Positions 51,043 through 62,775 of a DNA stretch of 64,000 nt are shown one piece after another. The stretch comes from Anoplolepis gracilipes. Lineage: Eukaryota > Arthropoda > Insecta > Hymenoptera > Formicidae. Under the pieces are notes generated by a model that made no database searches, was not told the origin of the DNA, and saw only the letters and a program-made list of their open reading frames with translations. The DNA is taken from contig NC_132982.1 of NCBI RefSeq assembly GCF_047496725.1, positions 9,760,501 to 9,824,500 on the forward strand, written 5' to 3'. Each line of letters opens with the position of its first letter. Within the stretch, counting starts at the first letter, position 1. The position numbers were made by a program, and so were the translations under genes.

Positions 51043-51198
51043 ATAAATTTAAATGTTTAATAAAAAAATTAAAAATATGTAATAATCGCTGCTAGTATAT
51101 TATGCGGATAAATAACTTTTCGTTTATTTTAATATAACTGCCAGGGCAATTTTACGATATTTTAATAATGATTATATACATGCGGCTAATATCTGATC

Positions 51199-53149
51199 TC
51201 ATAAAACGCGATTTGGCATTTCCCATGCATCCAGCTCGCAACACAGCTTTAATCCGACCGCAAACAATGCGAGAGACGCGAATACGCTTCTCACGAACGG
51301 ATCCCTGCTCAGAGTGTACACCATACAAGCCAGAGAGCACGTGCATACGTCTTCAAAGTAGCTGAAGCCCTTTGTCAAATAATAATGATCTACGATCCGT
51401 TGTCGTTCCTTCAATTTGCGTATAAAGCGTTCTACGAATACAAAGTAATTTCGATTTATAAAATGTAAAATAAGGTATAAATGATACGTATAAATTTCCT
51501 TAAGAAGGGGAAAGTCAATACTTCTCGGAAAATGATAGTACTAAAGTTTCCTCTTCCTGAAAAATAAACTAATTGCTCGCCTTTCTGTTCCTTTACTAAA
51601 GGGCACGTCTCGTCACAAACATCTGCAGTTACAGGTTTGCGCGAGACGATTCGGTTCACTTTTTCAGGTACTTCTTCCTGTCGTTCTTCAGGCTCTCTGA
51701 CAGGTCTGTCGCGATCGATTTTCTCATACACCGCATTCCTTGAAATTCCTTCACGCATCGCTCTCGGCTCCTCCGGAATTTCCTTCGCTATTACGGCGGG
51801 CAGAAACTCCTGCAATTCCTCGGCGATAAATTTTTCGTAGTCAGTAATGCCTTCTTCGCCTTCACCATATTCTACCGGCTTCTCTGGTTCAACTGGAATT
51901 ATCATTTGGAATTAGTGTGTTAATCAAGTTTCTTTATAAGAAAATTCATTTTGCTCTTAATTACAATCCTCTTCTAGTTCCTGTGGTAATTCCAGTTCGA
52001 TCTTCTTTGCAACCGCCGGCTCGATTCCATCCTCGATGATTTCAGCTTTTTCAGTTGGTATCTTTTTTACGGATTCCGCTACAGTAATTTCACTCACTAA
52101 TTCTTTTTCTTTGATTAAATCGATTATTTCTTCATCAAGATCTGCTATCTGTTCCACCGGAACAACAGCTTGTTCCTGAGTGTTTACGATTTCTCGGACA
52201 AATTCCTCTTTTTCAACCAAATCGATTTTCTCATCATCGCGATCCGCTATCCTTTCCGTGGGGACGACTACTTGTTCCTGGACAATTTGAAATTCTTCTT
52301 CTTTAACCAAATCGATTTTCTCATCATCACGATCCGCTATCCTTTCCGTGGGAATAGCTACTTGTTCCTGGACAATCTGAAATTTCTCTTTTTCAACCAA
52401 ATCGATTTTCTCATCATCACGATCCGCTATCCTTTCCGTGGGGACGACTACTTGTTCCTGGACAATCTGAAATTCTTCTTCTTCAACTAAATCGATTTTC
52501 TCGTCATCGCGATCCGCTATCCTTTCCGTGGGGACGACTACTTGTTCCTGGACAATCTGAAATTCTTCTTCTTCAACTAAATCGATTTTCTCGTCATCGC
52601 GATCCGCTATCCTTTCCGTGGGAACGACTACTTGTTCCTGGACAATTTGAAATTCTTCTTCTTCAACTAAATCGATTTTCTCGTCATCGCGATCTGCTAT
52701 CCTTTCCGTCGGAATGACAACTTGTTCCTGAACAATCGGAAATTCCTGGACGATTTTTATTTCCTCGACAACTGTTTCTTCTTGAATAGGTCTTACTTCG
52801 ACGATATCTTCTCTTGCTTTAAATGGTACCTCCTCAATTTTTTCATGATAATTGATTGGTTTTTTATAATCTACATCGATCACTTCTTCTTGTATTTCTC
52901 TAAATTCTTTGGTAACATCTGGTGGAAGTCGTGCATATATATCGTTTTTCTGCGGAAAAATTCCATCACACAGCCAAGGCGCTTTCTCGACTATTTTGTA
53001 AAGATAAGGATTGAAATTTTTTTTTTTTTTAACTTGTTAATAATGCGTTGATTCTAAAACATATAAAGTGATGTACTTTCTGCACGAATGTATTTCTTCA
53101 CTTTAGGACAAGTTGGAGGACACTCATATCTTATAGATTCACTGGACAT
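51199..53149 (-). CDS. Unrecognised Glu-rich protein with 30-residue tandem repeats
   Basis: Four exons (53149-53077, 52990-51965, 51892-51542, 51431-51199) join in phase to 560 residues. I do not recognise the family. The N-terminus has CPPTCPKVKKYIRAE and a WLCDG motif. Exon 2 contains six 30-residue repeats (consensus FQIVQEQVVVPTERIADRD... ending DLVEEEE) and a divergent seventh of 34 residues. Exon 3 has Glu/Pro-rich sequence and a second cysteine motif, CDETCP. Exon 4 is a globular-looking segment with CTCSLAC, a hydrophobic run (SVFASLALFAVGLKLCC) and the end MPNRVL. There is no signal peptide. The donor/acceptor pairs and phase support the model; exon 3/4 joining is the least certain. 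The start lies 280 bp from the divergent IQCK gene, suggesting shared control. Confidence 0.72.
52101..52742 (-). repeat. 90-bp in-frame tandem repeat (6 units plus a divergent 102-bp unit)
   Basis: On the minus strand, units start at 52742, 52652, 52562, 52472, 52382 and 52292, each exactly 90 bases. A 102-base divergent unit spans 52202-52101. The inner units are almost identical at nucleotide level, including third positions, so they were duplicated or homogenised recently. Confidence 0.95.
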
Positions 53150-53429
53150 TTAGAAATTTTATGTGATGTGATTTGCCTTGTACTATATTACATGTTTATA
53201 TATGAGATAAATTTATTATTTTATAGTATGATGAAATTGGTGAAATGTGATATACAAAATTTCGATTTTCTATTTTCAACATTGTCTATTTTCTTATCGC
53301 TTTTTTTATCACTTATAATAAGGTTGACAAGCAAATTTTAAAAACTCTAAATTTAGATGTGGTTTGCAATTGATTTGTATCTATATTCGTTTTATAGATT
53401 CATCAAGTTTTTGACAAGCGAACGGAACG

Positions 53430-54100
53430 ATGAATTCATCCCGTGAAAGCGTTCCAGATTACTTAAACAAAAATATATTCCCGACTTTATTAAGCGCAAT
53501 GGAGGAGATGTTACATGAAGCTGATCGTCGAAATGCTCTAGAAGTATATTATTTTTTAGATAATTGTATTGTAGATATTTTTACAATCAATGTAAAATAT
53601 ATCTTAGAACAAAATATACTATGCTTTATAGACACATAAATGCTCTTTCAATGGATTGGATTATCTCGCAGAGATCCTTTGGAATCGAAATTTGCGTCAT
53701 CCAAGTAGATTGTGTACATGGCTGAATGTGTTTGACATACCGCAATTTAAACTATGGCTAAAATCACAGTAAGGAAATAAAATATCTTGCTTTTTCTTAA
53801 TACATTCGTAAAGAAATTATTTTTAAAATTATTTTCTTAGTCCTAGGCCAACTTATCCAAAATCTTGGCTATGGAGTGAAGAAAATGCCGCCTTACACAT
53901 ACAAAGACACGTTCGTGGTTGGCTCGTTAGAAAGAGAGTGGATGTTGAGGAGATGCGCCAATTTTGGAAGGTATCAGTATGATTGAGAACAAGAAATTAA
54001 AACATAATAACTGTCATATAAATTGTAGGTCATGCGCACAGAGAAAATGGACAGTTTTACTCCTCAACTTGATTATACCTTTAATAAAACAGAGTTTTGA
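53430..54100 (+). CDS. IQCK: IQ motif-containing protein K (IQCK) homologue
   Basis: Four exons (53430-53543, 53632-53768, 53841-53970, 54029-54100) give 150 residues. The N-terminal YLNKNIFPTLLSAMEEMLHEADRR resembles the IQCK/Dpy-30-like dimerisation helix pair. The middle reads FNGLDYLAEILWNRN and HPRPTYPKSWLWSEE, and the IQ motif is at about 100-116 (AALHIQRHVRGWLVRKR), predicted to bind calmodulin. Human IQCK shows the same order but is longer at its N-terminus. IQCK is a poorly studied protein associated with cilia and flagella, so axonemal or sperm function is an inference. The gene is divergent from the repeat-protein gene. Confidence 0.85.
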
Positions 54101-54216
54101 AAGTGTTAGACTGATCGTTTTATCTTTGTTTCTTGCTTAAAATAATTTATTGCATCATTTTTCAGAACTTATAAAATATTTATTACTTTAATTCTATAGA
54201 AATTAAATACATGCTC

Positions 54217-54905
54217 TCACAAAGGTGCAGCGTCTTTTAACTTTAAGAAAAGAACACTAGATTCATCCAGACTAAAATTTAGTTTCACCGTAGGACTTTC
54301 ACCCTCTTCCGCTAATCTGTAATTCTTTTCGCTTCCTCCGACAAAATTATATTTAAGAGGTAATTTTGTTTTCTCGGATACATTATTTCCTTTTGCCTTC
54401 ATCTGACTTATAATGATTTGTGAAAGTAACGGTGGAAGATCTGTTGTTCTAGGTAAGATTTTCTTCTCTGGCAATCTCGTATTCTCAAGATACAAATGCT
54501 CCTGATCTTTGGGTATCAATATATAATCAGCCTTGTAAGTCGCAGAATCCAGCTGAACAGGTTTCGGGTTTTTATAACCGCGGAAAACTTTCTCGACTAG
54601 TACCATAATCTTACGGTCGGTCTAAAATAAATTACGTCAAGATATTTCGGTGCAAGCAACATTATACATTACAATTAATGATATTGTTTTTTTTTTTTTT
54701 TTTTTTAATTAATACTTACATAAGGCTCATCGGGCAAGGGCATTGCAGCGACTTTCAGTATCTTCATGTAACAGGCTTCGGGATATCTTTGAAAGCGATT
54801 CCTTACTACGAGTCTTCCGACACCGAAGTTTTTCAAATTTCCCAAGATTTCCCATAAGGGTTTCCCTTTAAAATCTGTCGTGCGACCGATGAGTTTTATG
54901 GGCAT
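54217..54905 (-). CDS. mRpS34: Mitochondrial ribosomal protein S34 (mS34)
   Basis: Two exons (54905-54720 and 54621-54217) give 196 residues. mS34 is a metazoan-specific protein of the small mitoribosomal subunit. Shared segments with human MRPS34 are the LWEILGNLKNFGVGRLVVRNRFQRYPEACYMKI region, a Tyr/Asp-Tyr segment before IPKDQEHLY, and DLPPLLSQIIISQMKAKG. The N-terminus is shorter than the human one, starting MPIKLIGRTTDFKGKPLWE as in other insects. The single intron contains a long T-run, which as transcribed is an A-run. It is convergent with IQCK (stops 116 bp apart). Confidence 0.93.
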
Positions 54906-55348
54906 CGTGTAAATGGTAAACCACGTATATAACTCGTGTCAATATAATCGTTGACCGGCTGGTTGTCACAGATTTTTCTCTTATCGATTGACTTGACATA
55001 TGAATTCACTTCGTCTAAATATTTTTCAACATTATTTTCTGTTATTCGTAAAGACACAATATTGAAATTAATTCTGTATTTCACGAAAATCACATATATG
55101 TTATACAAGTGATGCTAATATTTCGAGAGAGGTTAGATTAATGTGTCGTTTTTTAATTTAAAGGGAGACAACAGATGGCGCTAGTAACCCCGAATTTATC
55201 ATCGGGCATCCTCGGTTATGCTCGGCCATGTTCGCCGATTCAAATTTCATCATTTAGTGCAACAACCGCGCGAGCAACGCACGCACTAGTCGCATAATTA
55301 TACAAGGTATGTTAATTAACTTTCTAAACCACAAACAAGCATCTCTTA
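54906..55348. promoter_or_regulatory. mRpS34 upstream region with a possible divergent noncoding exon
   Basis: This non-coding stretch holds the mRpS34 promoter. A possible plus-strand 5' exon ends at 55306 (ACAAG before GTATGT). The sequence from 55261 is GC-richer (CGCGCGAGCAACGCACGC), like a transcription start region. Confidence 0.35.
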
Positions 55349-55950
55349 ATTTTATGGATGTTCTGAATTATTTTCTTGACATCTATAATGTTTGAATATT
55401 TTGATAATCGACGTAAACGTAAAGTAATGTAATTTGTCAAAATGCCAGTAACACAGCATTGCAAAGTAACCCAGGTAGAAGAGAAAGTCACAATAATGTC
55501 ATCAAAATGATTAAAAAATAATGGAAAAGGGAGTTTTTGTAGTCATATTCTCATCATTTTGACGTCATTTGACATTATACTATCGTGATTTTCGGTTCTA
55601 CTTGGGAATAAAAGCTAAATTTTGCACAAAGATAATTTAGGAAATTACCCATTTTATGCACAATTTCTTGAAATATTTACTTATTTTTACAATTGCAGGA
55701 AAATTCCGTGGACGATGGAGATCAAAGTTAGATATCAAAATACATTCAGCAGGAAAAATACATTGGTTTTTATGTGTAAGAGTTGTTTATTATTATGCAT
55801 TAAAAATAAGTTATCGTACAATAAGTTAGAACATTTGAATTAAAAAAATGCTTACTCTAAACAAGATACAAGTTTGAATAGCGAATAAATTTACATGTAT
55901 ATATATAAGTTTTTTCTCTGTCTTAAGATGGCTGTTAATAATTATTAACA
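55349..55950 (+). repeat. Tandem segmental duplication, copy A (with exon-like block)
   Basis: About 600 bases that recur at 55952-56695 with small changes. The unit holds an acceptor (TTTTTACAATTGCAG at 55684-55698) followed by GAAAATTCCGTGGACG and an ATG at 55715. The 42-codon frame reads MEIKVRYQNTFSRKNT... to a stop at 55843. A GTGTAAGAG donor-like site follows near 55777. Confidence 0.85.
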
Positions 55951-55951
55951 A

Positions 55952-56695
55952 AATTTTACAGATGTTCTGAATTATTTTTTTGATATCTATAATGTTTGAA
56001 TAATCGAGGTAAACGTAAAGTAATGTAATTTGTTAAAATGCCAGGATTGCAATGTAACCCAGGTAGACGAGAAAGTCACAATAATATCAAAATCCATCAA
56101 AATGATTAAAAAATAATGGAAAAGTGAGTTTTTGTAGTCATATTCTCGTCATTTTTACGTCATTTTGACTATCGTGATTTTCGGTTCTACTTGGGAATAA
56201 AAGTTAAATTTTGCACAAAGATGATTTAGGAAATTACTTATCTTATACACAATTTCTTGAAATATTTATTTATTTTTACAATTGCAGGAAAATTCCGTGG
56301 ACGATGGAGATCGAAGTTAGATATCAAAAGACGTTCAACAGGATAGAAGAAAAATACATAAGTGTGTATGTGTAAGAGTTGTTTATTATTATATTAAACT
56401 GAGATAAATATATATATATATAAACTATTGCAAAGAAAATGCATTACTCGACGATCCGAACACTCGAATCATATTTCGCGAAAAACTCGACGCAAAAACA
56501 TAACTTGATACACGCGACCTAGACTTATGCATTAATAATAAGTTATTGTACAATAAGTTAGAACATTTAAATTAAAGAAATGCTTACTCTAAACAAGATA
56601 CAAGTTTGAATAGCGAATAAATATACATGTGTATATATATATATATATAAGTTTTTTCTCTGCTTAAGATGGCCGTTATTAACAAAATTTGTCTA
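55952..56695 (+). repeat. Tandem segmental duplication, copy B (with insertion)
   Basis: This is the second copy of the 55349-55950 unit. It keeps the TTTTTACAATTGCAG acceptor and the GGAAAATTCCGTGGACG block. The frame from ATG at 56304 reads MEIEVRYQKTFNRIEE and stops at 56375. It differs by substitutions, a few indels, and an extra ~140 bases at about 56385-56527. Confidence 0.85.
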
Positions 56696-56950
56696 CACAG
56701 AAATAAAATTCGCATTTCAATAACATATAATAAATAGGTATAATATGTATATAAATATATACCTCTCTCTTCTCTCTTTCTTTATAATTATAATTAAAAT
56801 ATCCCGAGTTATAGAAATTATTGATAGAATTTTTTACACATCGGATGATAAAGATTGCTCAATTTCGCGAAATTTGAGATATTGATAAGTTAATTTTGTT
56901 TATACATGGAGAATATAGGGTTCATCATTGATCGAACTAATTTTTCTTTT

Positions 56951-59900
56951 TTAGTAGTCCACGATTTGATGGATATAGTCAAGATAATGGGAAACACGCG
57001 TGTAAACGCCAGGTACGCCGATCTGGCCGCAACCGATGCCCCAGGAAACCACTCCTGCTAATTGCCAACGGCCGTGACGCTCGCATACCATTGGACCGCC
57101 GCCATCGCCCTTACATGCGTCTTTGCCCTCCTCGCCACCGGCGCAGATGAAGCCCGGATGTAAATTGAAGCTGGGTCCGAGCCGCGTCCGTCTCATCTGC
57201 TGCTCGCACACATGATTGCTGACAACAGGTACGTCCACCTCCTTCAGTTTGTTTTGATACTTGCCGTTGTCGAAGGCGTTCTTGCCCCATCCGGTGGTCC
57301 AACATCTACCATGTATTATGATTATTTGTTAATTTGAATGAAGATGTGCTACATCTCTTTATAAAAATATCGCTTAGAAAAATTGAATGTTTATTTGTAC
57401 TTATTTCATATTTAATGATACGGAGAATTTTTAGATTAATTATAACCACACGCACGCACAATTTTTGACATGTGTCATTTTTTTTAGATAATTTTATTTG
57501 CGTGTGTTATTAATAATATAACAATGGCAACTAAAAAAAGTCATCATATGAGTCACAATATACTAATATGAGGATTTAAAACACGATTAATAATAATTTA
57601 ATAATATTTGCTACACGTTTGATAATGTTTTAAAATTTTTCAAATTCTCGAAAAGGTGCGTAGTAACATCTAATCTTAAAAATATAGGATATATTCTAGA
57701 TTTACCGATAAAAATATTTTAGGGATATACATATATATATATATTGCGATTATTTTTTATCTTTAAATGCTAGTCTGTTACGAAATTTTTTCTGCACTAT
57801 ATTTTGTAATTAATTATTTTGCAAATTCAGAAAATTCAAATTATAAAAGTTTAAATTCATCAATTTTGAATTTTTAATTGTTGAATAATATTTGTTTACG
57901 CAATTCGCTATTGGATTTTGTAAATTAGAGGGAACGTACCTTGCTCCTGTAAAGTCGTCATATTTGTCCGGTAAACAGGCTGCGCTAATGTGAGGATTTT
58001 TTCCGAAATCGACGTCATAATCCAGTTTGAGAATAGCGATGTCGTTTGCGAGAGTACCGGCATAAAATTCGGGATGCACGAAAACGCTGACGATGTCGCG
58101 TTCGATGTAGGGGTAGAATTCGACGTCATTGTTTACATCCCATTCACCCAGTCTTGCTCGAAGATCACGACCAGCGTGAGTCTTGACGCAATGGGCAGCA
58201 GTGACGATGTAACGTGACGAGATCAGTGTACCTCCGCAAACATAAACGCTTTCGGAAGGGTCTTTTTTCAGGATGGCAACTTGCCATGGATATTCACCTG
58301 AGTTGGAAAATTCATTTTATATAATAGAACAACATTTGTAATTAAATATTATTTTATCTATAAAATAATATTTTTAATGTTTATATAAGATACTTGAAAT
58401 AATATACACAAATTAATATCTTAATTAGAAAAATATATTAAAGTGTCAAATATCTATAAAAAGTTGATATTTTTGAAATTTAGTATAATAATAATTTTAG
58501 ATACAATAAAACGACGGCTTCGGTTTTTTTTGGAATATTTATTATTAAACTAGGTCAACACACATATCTGCTTGTTGTTGGCGATCGATAAATAATAATA
58601 TCAAATTAAACGTTTATGAAAGGAACTATTTTGAAAGAGAAAGAAAGATAGTAAGTTCCTGAAATATATTTTTCAAAATATCTTCAATTCAGATTGTCGA
58701 TTCCTTTTCAACTAAATGCTGTTGGTTCAATAAATTGTATTAGGAATCACGTACCGAATTCAGAATCTCCTTCGATGTAGGCCGGGGTCTTGATGCGGCC
58801 ATTGATACCTTGTGCGTTTCTAACTCCGCATTGAGCGGGTCGCGGGCGTGCTCCAATTACGTGCGATTTCTGACAGCAGACGTGATGGGAACTGCAAACT
58901 GACGGACGTCCACCGTATCGTCTCTGTAAATAGAAATAGGTCGATTAATCGATCTCGCGACGAATCGGAGCCTCAACGACGCACGTGTTTTACTTATCGT
59001 GTGTATTCTCGATTTTTATCTGTATTATACATTGCCGGTTGACGCTCAGTTTGACAGTCTCGCGTTCGTAAGTTCGCAGAGTCGGTATCGACGGTATCAC
59101 CGTGGTCGTCCTCTATCGTGCCGCCGACAGCTTAATCACTTACACGGCGGCTCTATCACCTATTACCAACCGATTAAGTCTGCTCAGCAGAGCGAACAGA
59201 CGGTCCTTACCTCCGACCTTGTTTCGTTAAACGTATCGCGTTTCCTTCTGTCCGAGAAGGTAATCTTTCCGCTCATCTGTCGTTCATCGGTGGATTTCCG
59301 CGTAGACTCCTCGGTCGCAGACTTGGTTTTGCCTTTGGCGTTTCTCGCGCGAGCGTTCCTGTAGTAATCATCGTCCGCATAATCGTCCGAATAATCGTAA
59401 TCGTCATCATAATCATTGTTATCGTCTTTATAATAGGAAGGATAATATCCGCCTTGATAATGAGGCTTGTGATAGGTCGGATAATGCTCGCCCTGGTGAT
59501 GATGAACGCCAGGCGATGGATAGAACGGAGGTCTCGACGGATAATGATGGATCGGTTTCTCATGATGCGTGTGATAATCGGGAGCGTAAACCGCGTCGTA
59601 TCCGCCATATCCTCCGTAATGCCCGCCGTAATGCCCGCCGTACAAACCGTATTTCTTGTAAGCCAGCAGATGGCCGAGTTTGCGAATAAGTCCTGGATTG
59701 GGTGTCACGTGGAGATTTACGTATGGCTTAACGACCTTCTCGCCATACTCGTCTTTGGTAACTTGCACCGCTACGAGCGGATTCACGGAAACCGGACCTA
59801 GATTTATGCCCTGTCCACCGATTGGCCCATAGCCGGGCGTGTACCCCGGGATCCCAAGGGGATTACCAGGGTGGGGCGCGATCGGACCACCGGTCTGCGG

Positions 59901-60509
59901 TAGGCCGAAACTGACGCCCCAGGTCGGCTTCACGTTCAGTTTCGAGGTGTCCAGATTGCTGTCCACCGTCAGTCTCTGCAACGAGAGAGAGTCGAACAAA
60001 TTCACGTGGAGAACCGTAGAGTAGTCTCTGTATGTCTCCCTCTCTCGTTTTTTTTTCTTTTTTTTTTTTTTTTTTTTTTTTCGGAAGGATTAGTCACGTC
60101 GTGATTATAGGCCAGCTAGACTTTCTCGCCGCGCTTTTCGCTTCCCTCGCTCGCGCTTTTGTTAAAAGTGTTTGTTTGTTTGACCCAGATCGCATGAGTT
60201 TCGATGTCCTTTGTTACGGCGACTTCTAAATCTATCGTTTCTAATTCGTCTAATTGCATGGTTGCATCTAAGACGAATCGACTGAGCGTGTCAAACTGAG
60301 TGATGTGTTAGAACGATAATGTTTACATATACAATAGCTGTTATATAATAGCAAGCATTATTCTACATGTTCAATGAATATTCGAATCGAGCTTTCGATA
60401 TGGTTCGATCAATTAATTTTGTTTAACTTTAATTTCAATTAATTTTTTATTTAAATTCATTTAAAACATATCGATTGTCACATATCGTCTGCTCGAAACT
60501 TGCAAGAAA

Positions 60510-60551
<42 letters not shown>

Positions 60552-61851
60552 CGAATCAACTTACTTCTTGTATCTCTTGCTTGTCGTCCTTTTTGATAAC
60601 GTGCTTGACATCTCTGCGATTTCGCTTCGTAACTTTCGTCTCGGTCTGCTCGTTTTTCGCCTGTTCGATTTGCTCGGTCTCGTTTACTCCCTTGGGCACT
60701 CGCACGACGCTCATGGTACCGTTTCCATCGGTGATCACCACGTCGACGGTTTCGGCTTCGATGTCCTTATCAAGATTGCGTGGATCAATTGCCAAGTAGA
60801 GATCGTCTTTACGGCCCACGTGATTGATCGTGGTGCATCGATCGTACGGTACGCACACGCAATCCTCGTTGGACGTGGCGCCGTAGTTGCTATCGGCACC
60901 ATTGTTGACCTGATAATCGCCGTTATTTGGGAAATTACCCGGAAACTGATTATTAGGGCCATATTGTCCAACGGAACCGCTAAACTGCTTGCCGCTCGGC
61001 CTTTCGTAAACTGGATAACGATCGGCGTAACTATTCGTGGAGGAGACGGATGGACCGCTGTTACTCGTGGGCGTCTTGATTTTGAACGCTTTTTTGTAAT
61101 CGTCGAAATCATTGAACGTGGCACCATAACTACCGCCATTTCCATAACCGTACGTGCCGAGCCCGTTACCACCGAGCGTAGGAGACGAGATTGCAACGGG
61201 ATTGGGCGCGATGCCGGAGTTTACACCACCGTCTCCGTGATGATAATGATGGTGAACGTGCTGCTGAACGGCCGAGGAGCCGGGTTGATGTAGAACTACC
61301 TGTTTCTTGTCGATAAACTTGTCCTCGAAGTCAGGTTCAATATCAACGCCCGACTCGTATATAGGTTTAGACCCGAATGGGGGGGAGAAACCGGGCTTCT
61401 TGTATCCAGGGTAAGGTCCAACGAAACCGGACGGTGGTCTACCAAACGTCGGTCCTGGATAAACATTGGGTCCCAGCGAAGAGCCGAAGCTCGGAAGTAG
61501 CGGCACGGGTTTTGCAGGGCCGTAAGGACGTTTGACGGGTATAGCAGGAAGTGGATGACCCACCGGTTTAATGGTCACCGGTTGAGCGTAAATGACGTCA
61601 TGCGGGTGAATATCACGATGTGGAGAATAATAAGGACGTCGTCCTTCCACGTCCTCGCACTAGAAAGAAATTAATATGTCGTTGAAAGCATTTTTTTTTT
61701 TTAACTCGTATAAAAAATCAGGATTTAACGTGTAAGTCGTAATTTTTGAGAACGTTTAAGAATCGATAATGTAACTTTTCACTATAAAGGAAGAGAGAGA
61801 AAAAAGATACTTTTTCATTAAACTATATATTACATTATTAATATAATATTG

Positions 61852-61891
<40 letters not shown>

Positions 61892-62775
61892 TAAAATATA
61901 TATATTAATATTATTAATGTTATATATTAATAATCATATATTGATTATTAATCATGGATATTAATAATATTTCTATTATTATATATGCACTGAAAAAACA
62001 TAATGTTGAATCAACAATATTATTGTAGTTGAAATTTATTTTATTAATTCAACTTTATTAAGCAAATTAATACGCCACGTAATTTATAAAATAAATTTCA
62101 CCTACGATGATGTTGTTGATTCAACATTATTATTTTTTTTTTTTTTTTTTTTTTTTTTCATTGTAAATACTTATAAAAAGTGCTATTTTTTTACACACTC
62201 ACTTGCATCAAACCAAGAGAACAGAGTTTGTCCCTGATGTAATTACGCGCCACAGTATCATTGCCGAGTTGAAGAGCACTTTTTACTTCAGGATCAGAAT
62301 AGACTTGTTCGTAACCCTCGAGATTGCGACCCTGCCGATTGGATACGAGAATGTCGTCAATTACAGATTCTATCTGTAATTAAGCAACATCTTAGGAATA
62401 TGCATTCTTCAGCTAGATGCAGATTTTGATATGTCGAAAACTTAATTCCAATTTTAATCACGTTTCATGTTTAATATTGAAAGCTTTTATTCTTACCGAT
62501 TGTTCACTGAGAACTTGGGCGACTCCGCTGGCGCCTGATTGAATATTCGCGTTGTATACCAACGATTGTTGCGATTCCTTCTGTTGCGTATCAGGGGCGT
62601 CGAACGTGACAGGATGATATTTCTCTTGTTCCTCGTTCGAGACTTGAATTGAGTCTTGATTCTTCCACGGTTGCCATTGTTGTTGCGAAGAGTCACTCGG
62701 CGTTTCGTATACTTGAGTACAAAGCGCTTTGCTCGCTATTGCCAAGCAAGCTATCAGGATGAACTGCGTTCTCAT
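56951..62775 (-). CDS. scaf: Inactive serine protease scarface (serine protease homologue)
   Basis: Seven exons (62775-62497, 62373-62203, 61659-60565, 59975-59211, 58923-58755, 58297-57940, 57305-56951) give 1063 residues. A signal peptide (MRTQFILIACLAIASKALC) precedes a long Pro/Gly/Tyr/His-rich secreted region with a CVCVPYDRC motif and a second cysteine cluster (SVCSSHHVCCQ). The last ~240 residues are a trypsin-fold domain: GEYPWQVA, TAAHC (His862), DIAILKL (Asp912) and GDGGGP, where Gly1014 replaces the catalytic Ser. It should therefore be non-proteolytic. This architecture fits Drosophila scarface, a secreted JNK-responsive protein that acts in epithelial sheet movements and dorsal closure. 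Other masquerade-type homologues are possible, but the long repetitive N-terminus favours scarface. Confidence 0.9.
60512..60549. repeat. (GA)n microsatellite in scarface intron
   Basis: This is an uninterrupted GA run just 16 bases beyond the splice donor of scarface exon 3 (coding strand minus). A long T-tract also lies in the same intron at about 60048-60080. Confidence 0.9.
61848..61885. repeat. (TA)n microsatellite in scarface intron
   Basis: A pure TA run is followed by AT-rich TTAATAATA words up to about 61985. It lies in the intron between scarface exons 2 and 3. Confidence 0.85.
61988..62164. mobile_element. MITE-like foldback element in scarface intron
   Basis: Arms 62002-62049 and 62081-62128 (48 bases each) are reverse complements at roughly 42 positions, beginning AATGTTGAATCAACAA. 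Beyond them, CACTGAAAAAA on the left is mirrored by a T-run plus CATTG on the right, like terminal inverted repeats. There is no coding capacity. The right edge lies about 40 bases from the splice donor of exon 2. Confidence 0.75.

Noticed and set aside
52170..52490. Plus-strand frame with IDFLIIAIRYPFRG repeats
   Set aside because: It is the antisense shadow of the 90-bp coding repeat; the minus frame continues through four in-phase exons.
60475..61293. Plus-strand 272-codon open frame
   Set aside because: It is antisense to the large scarface exon, and its codons mirror that exon; the minus-strand frame has splice sites and family motifs.
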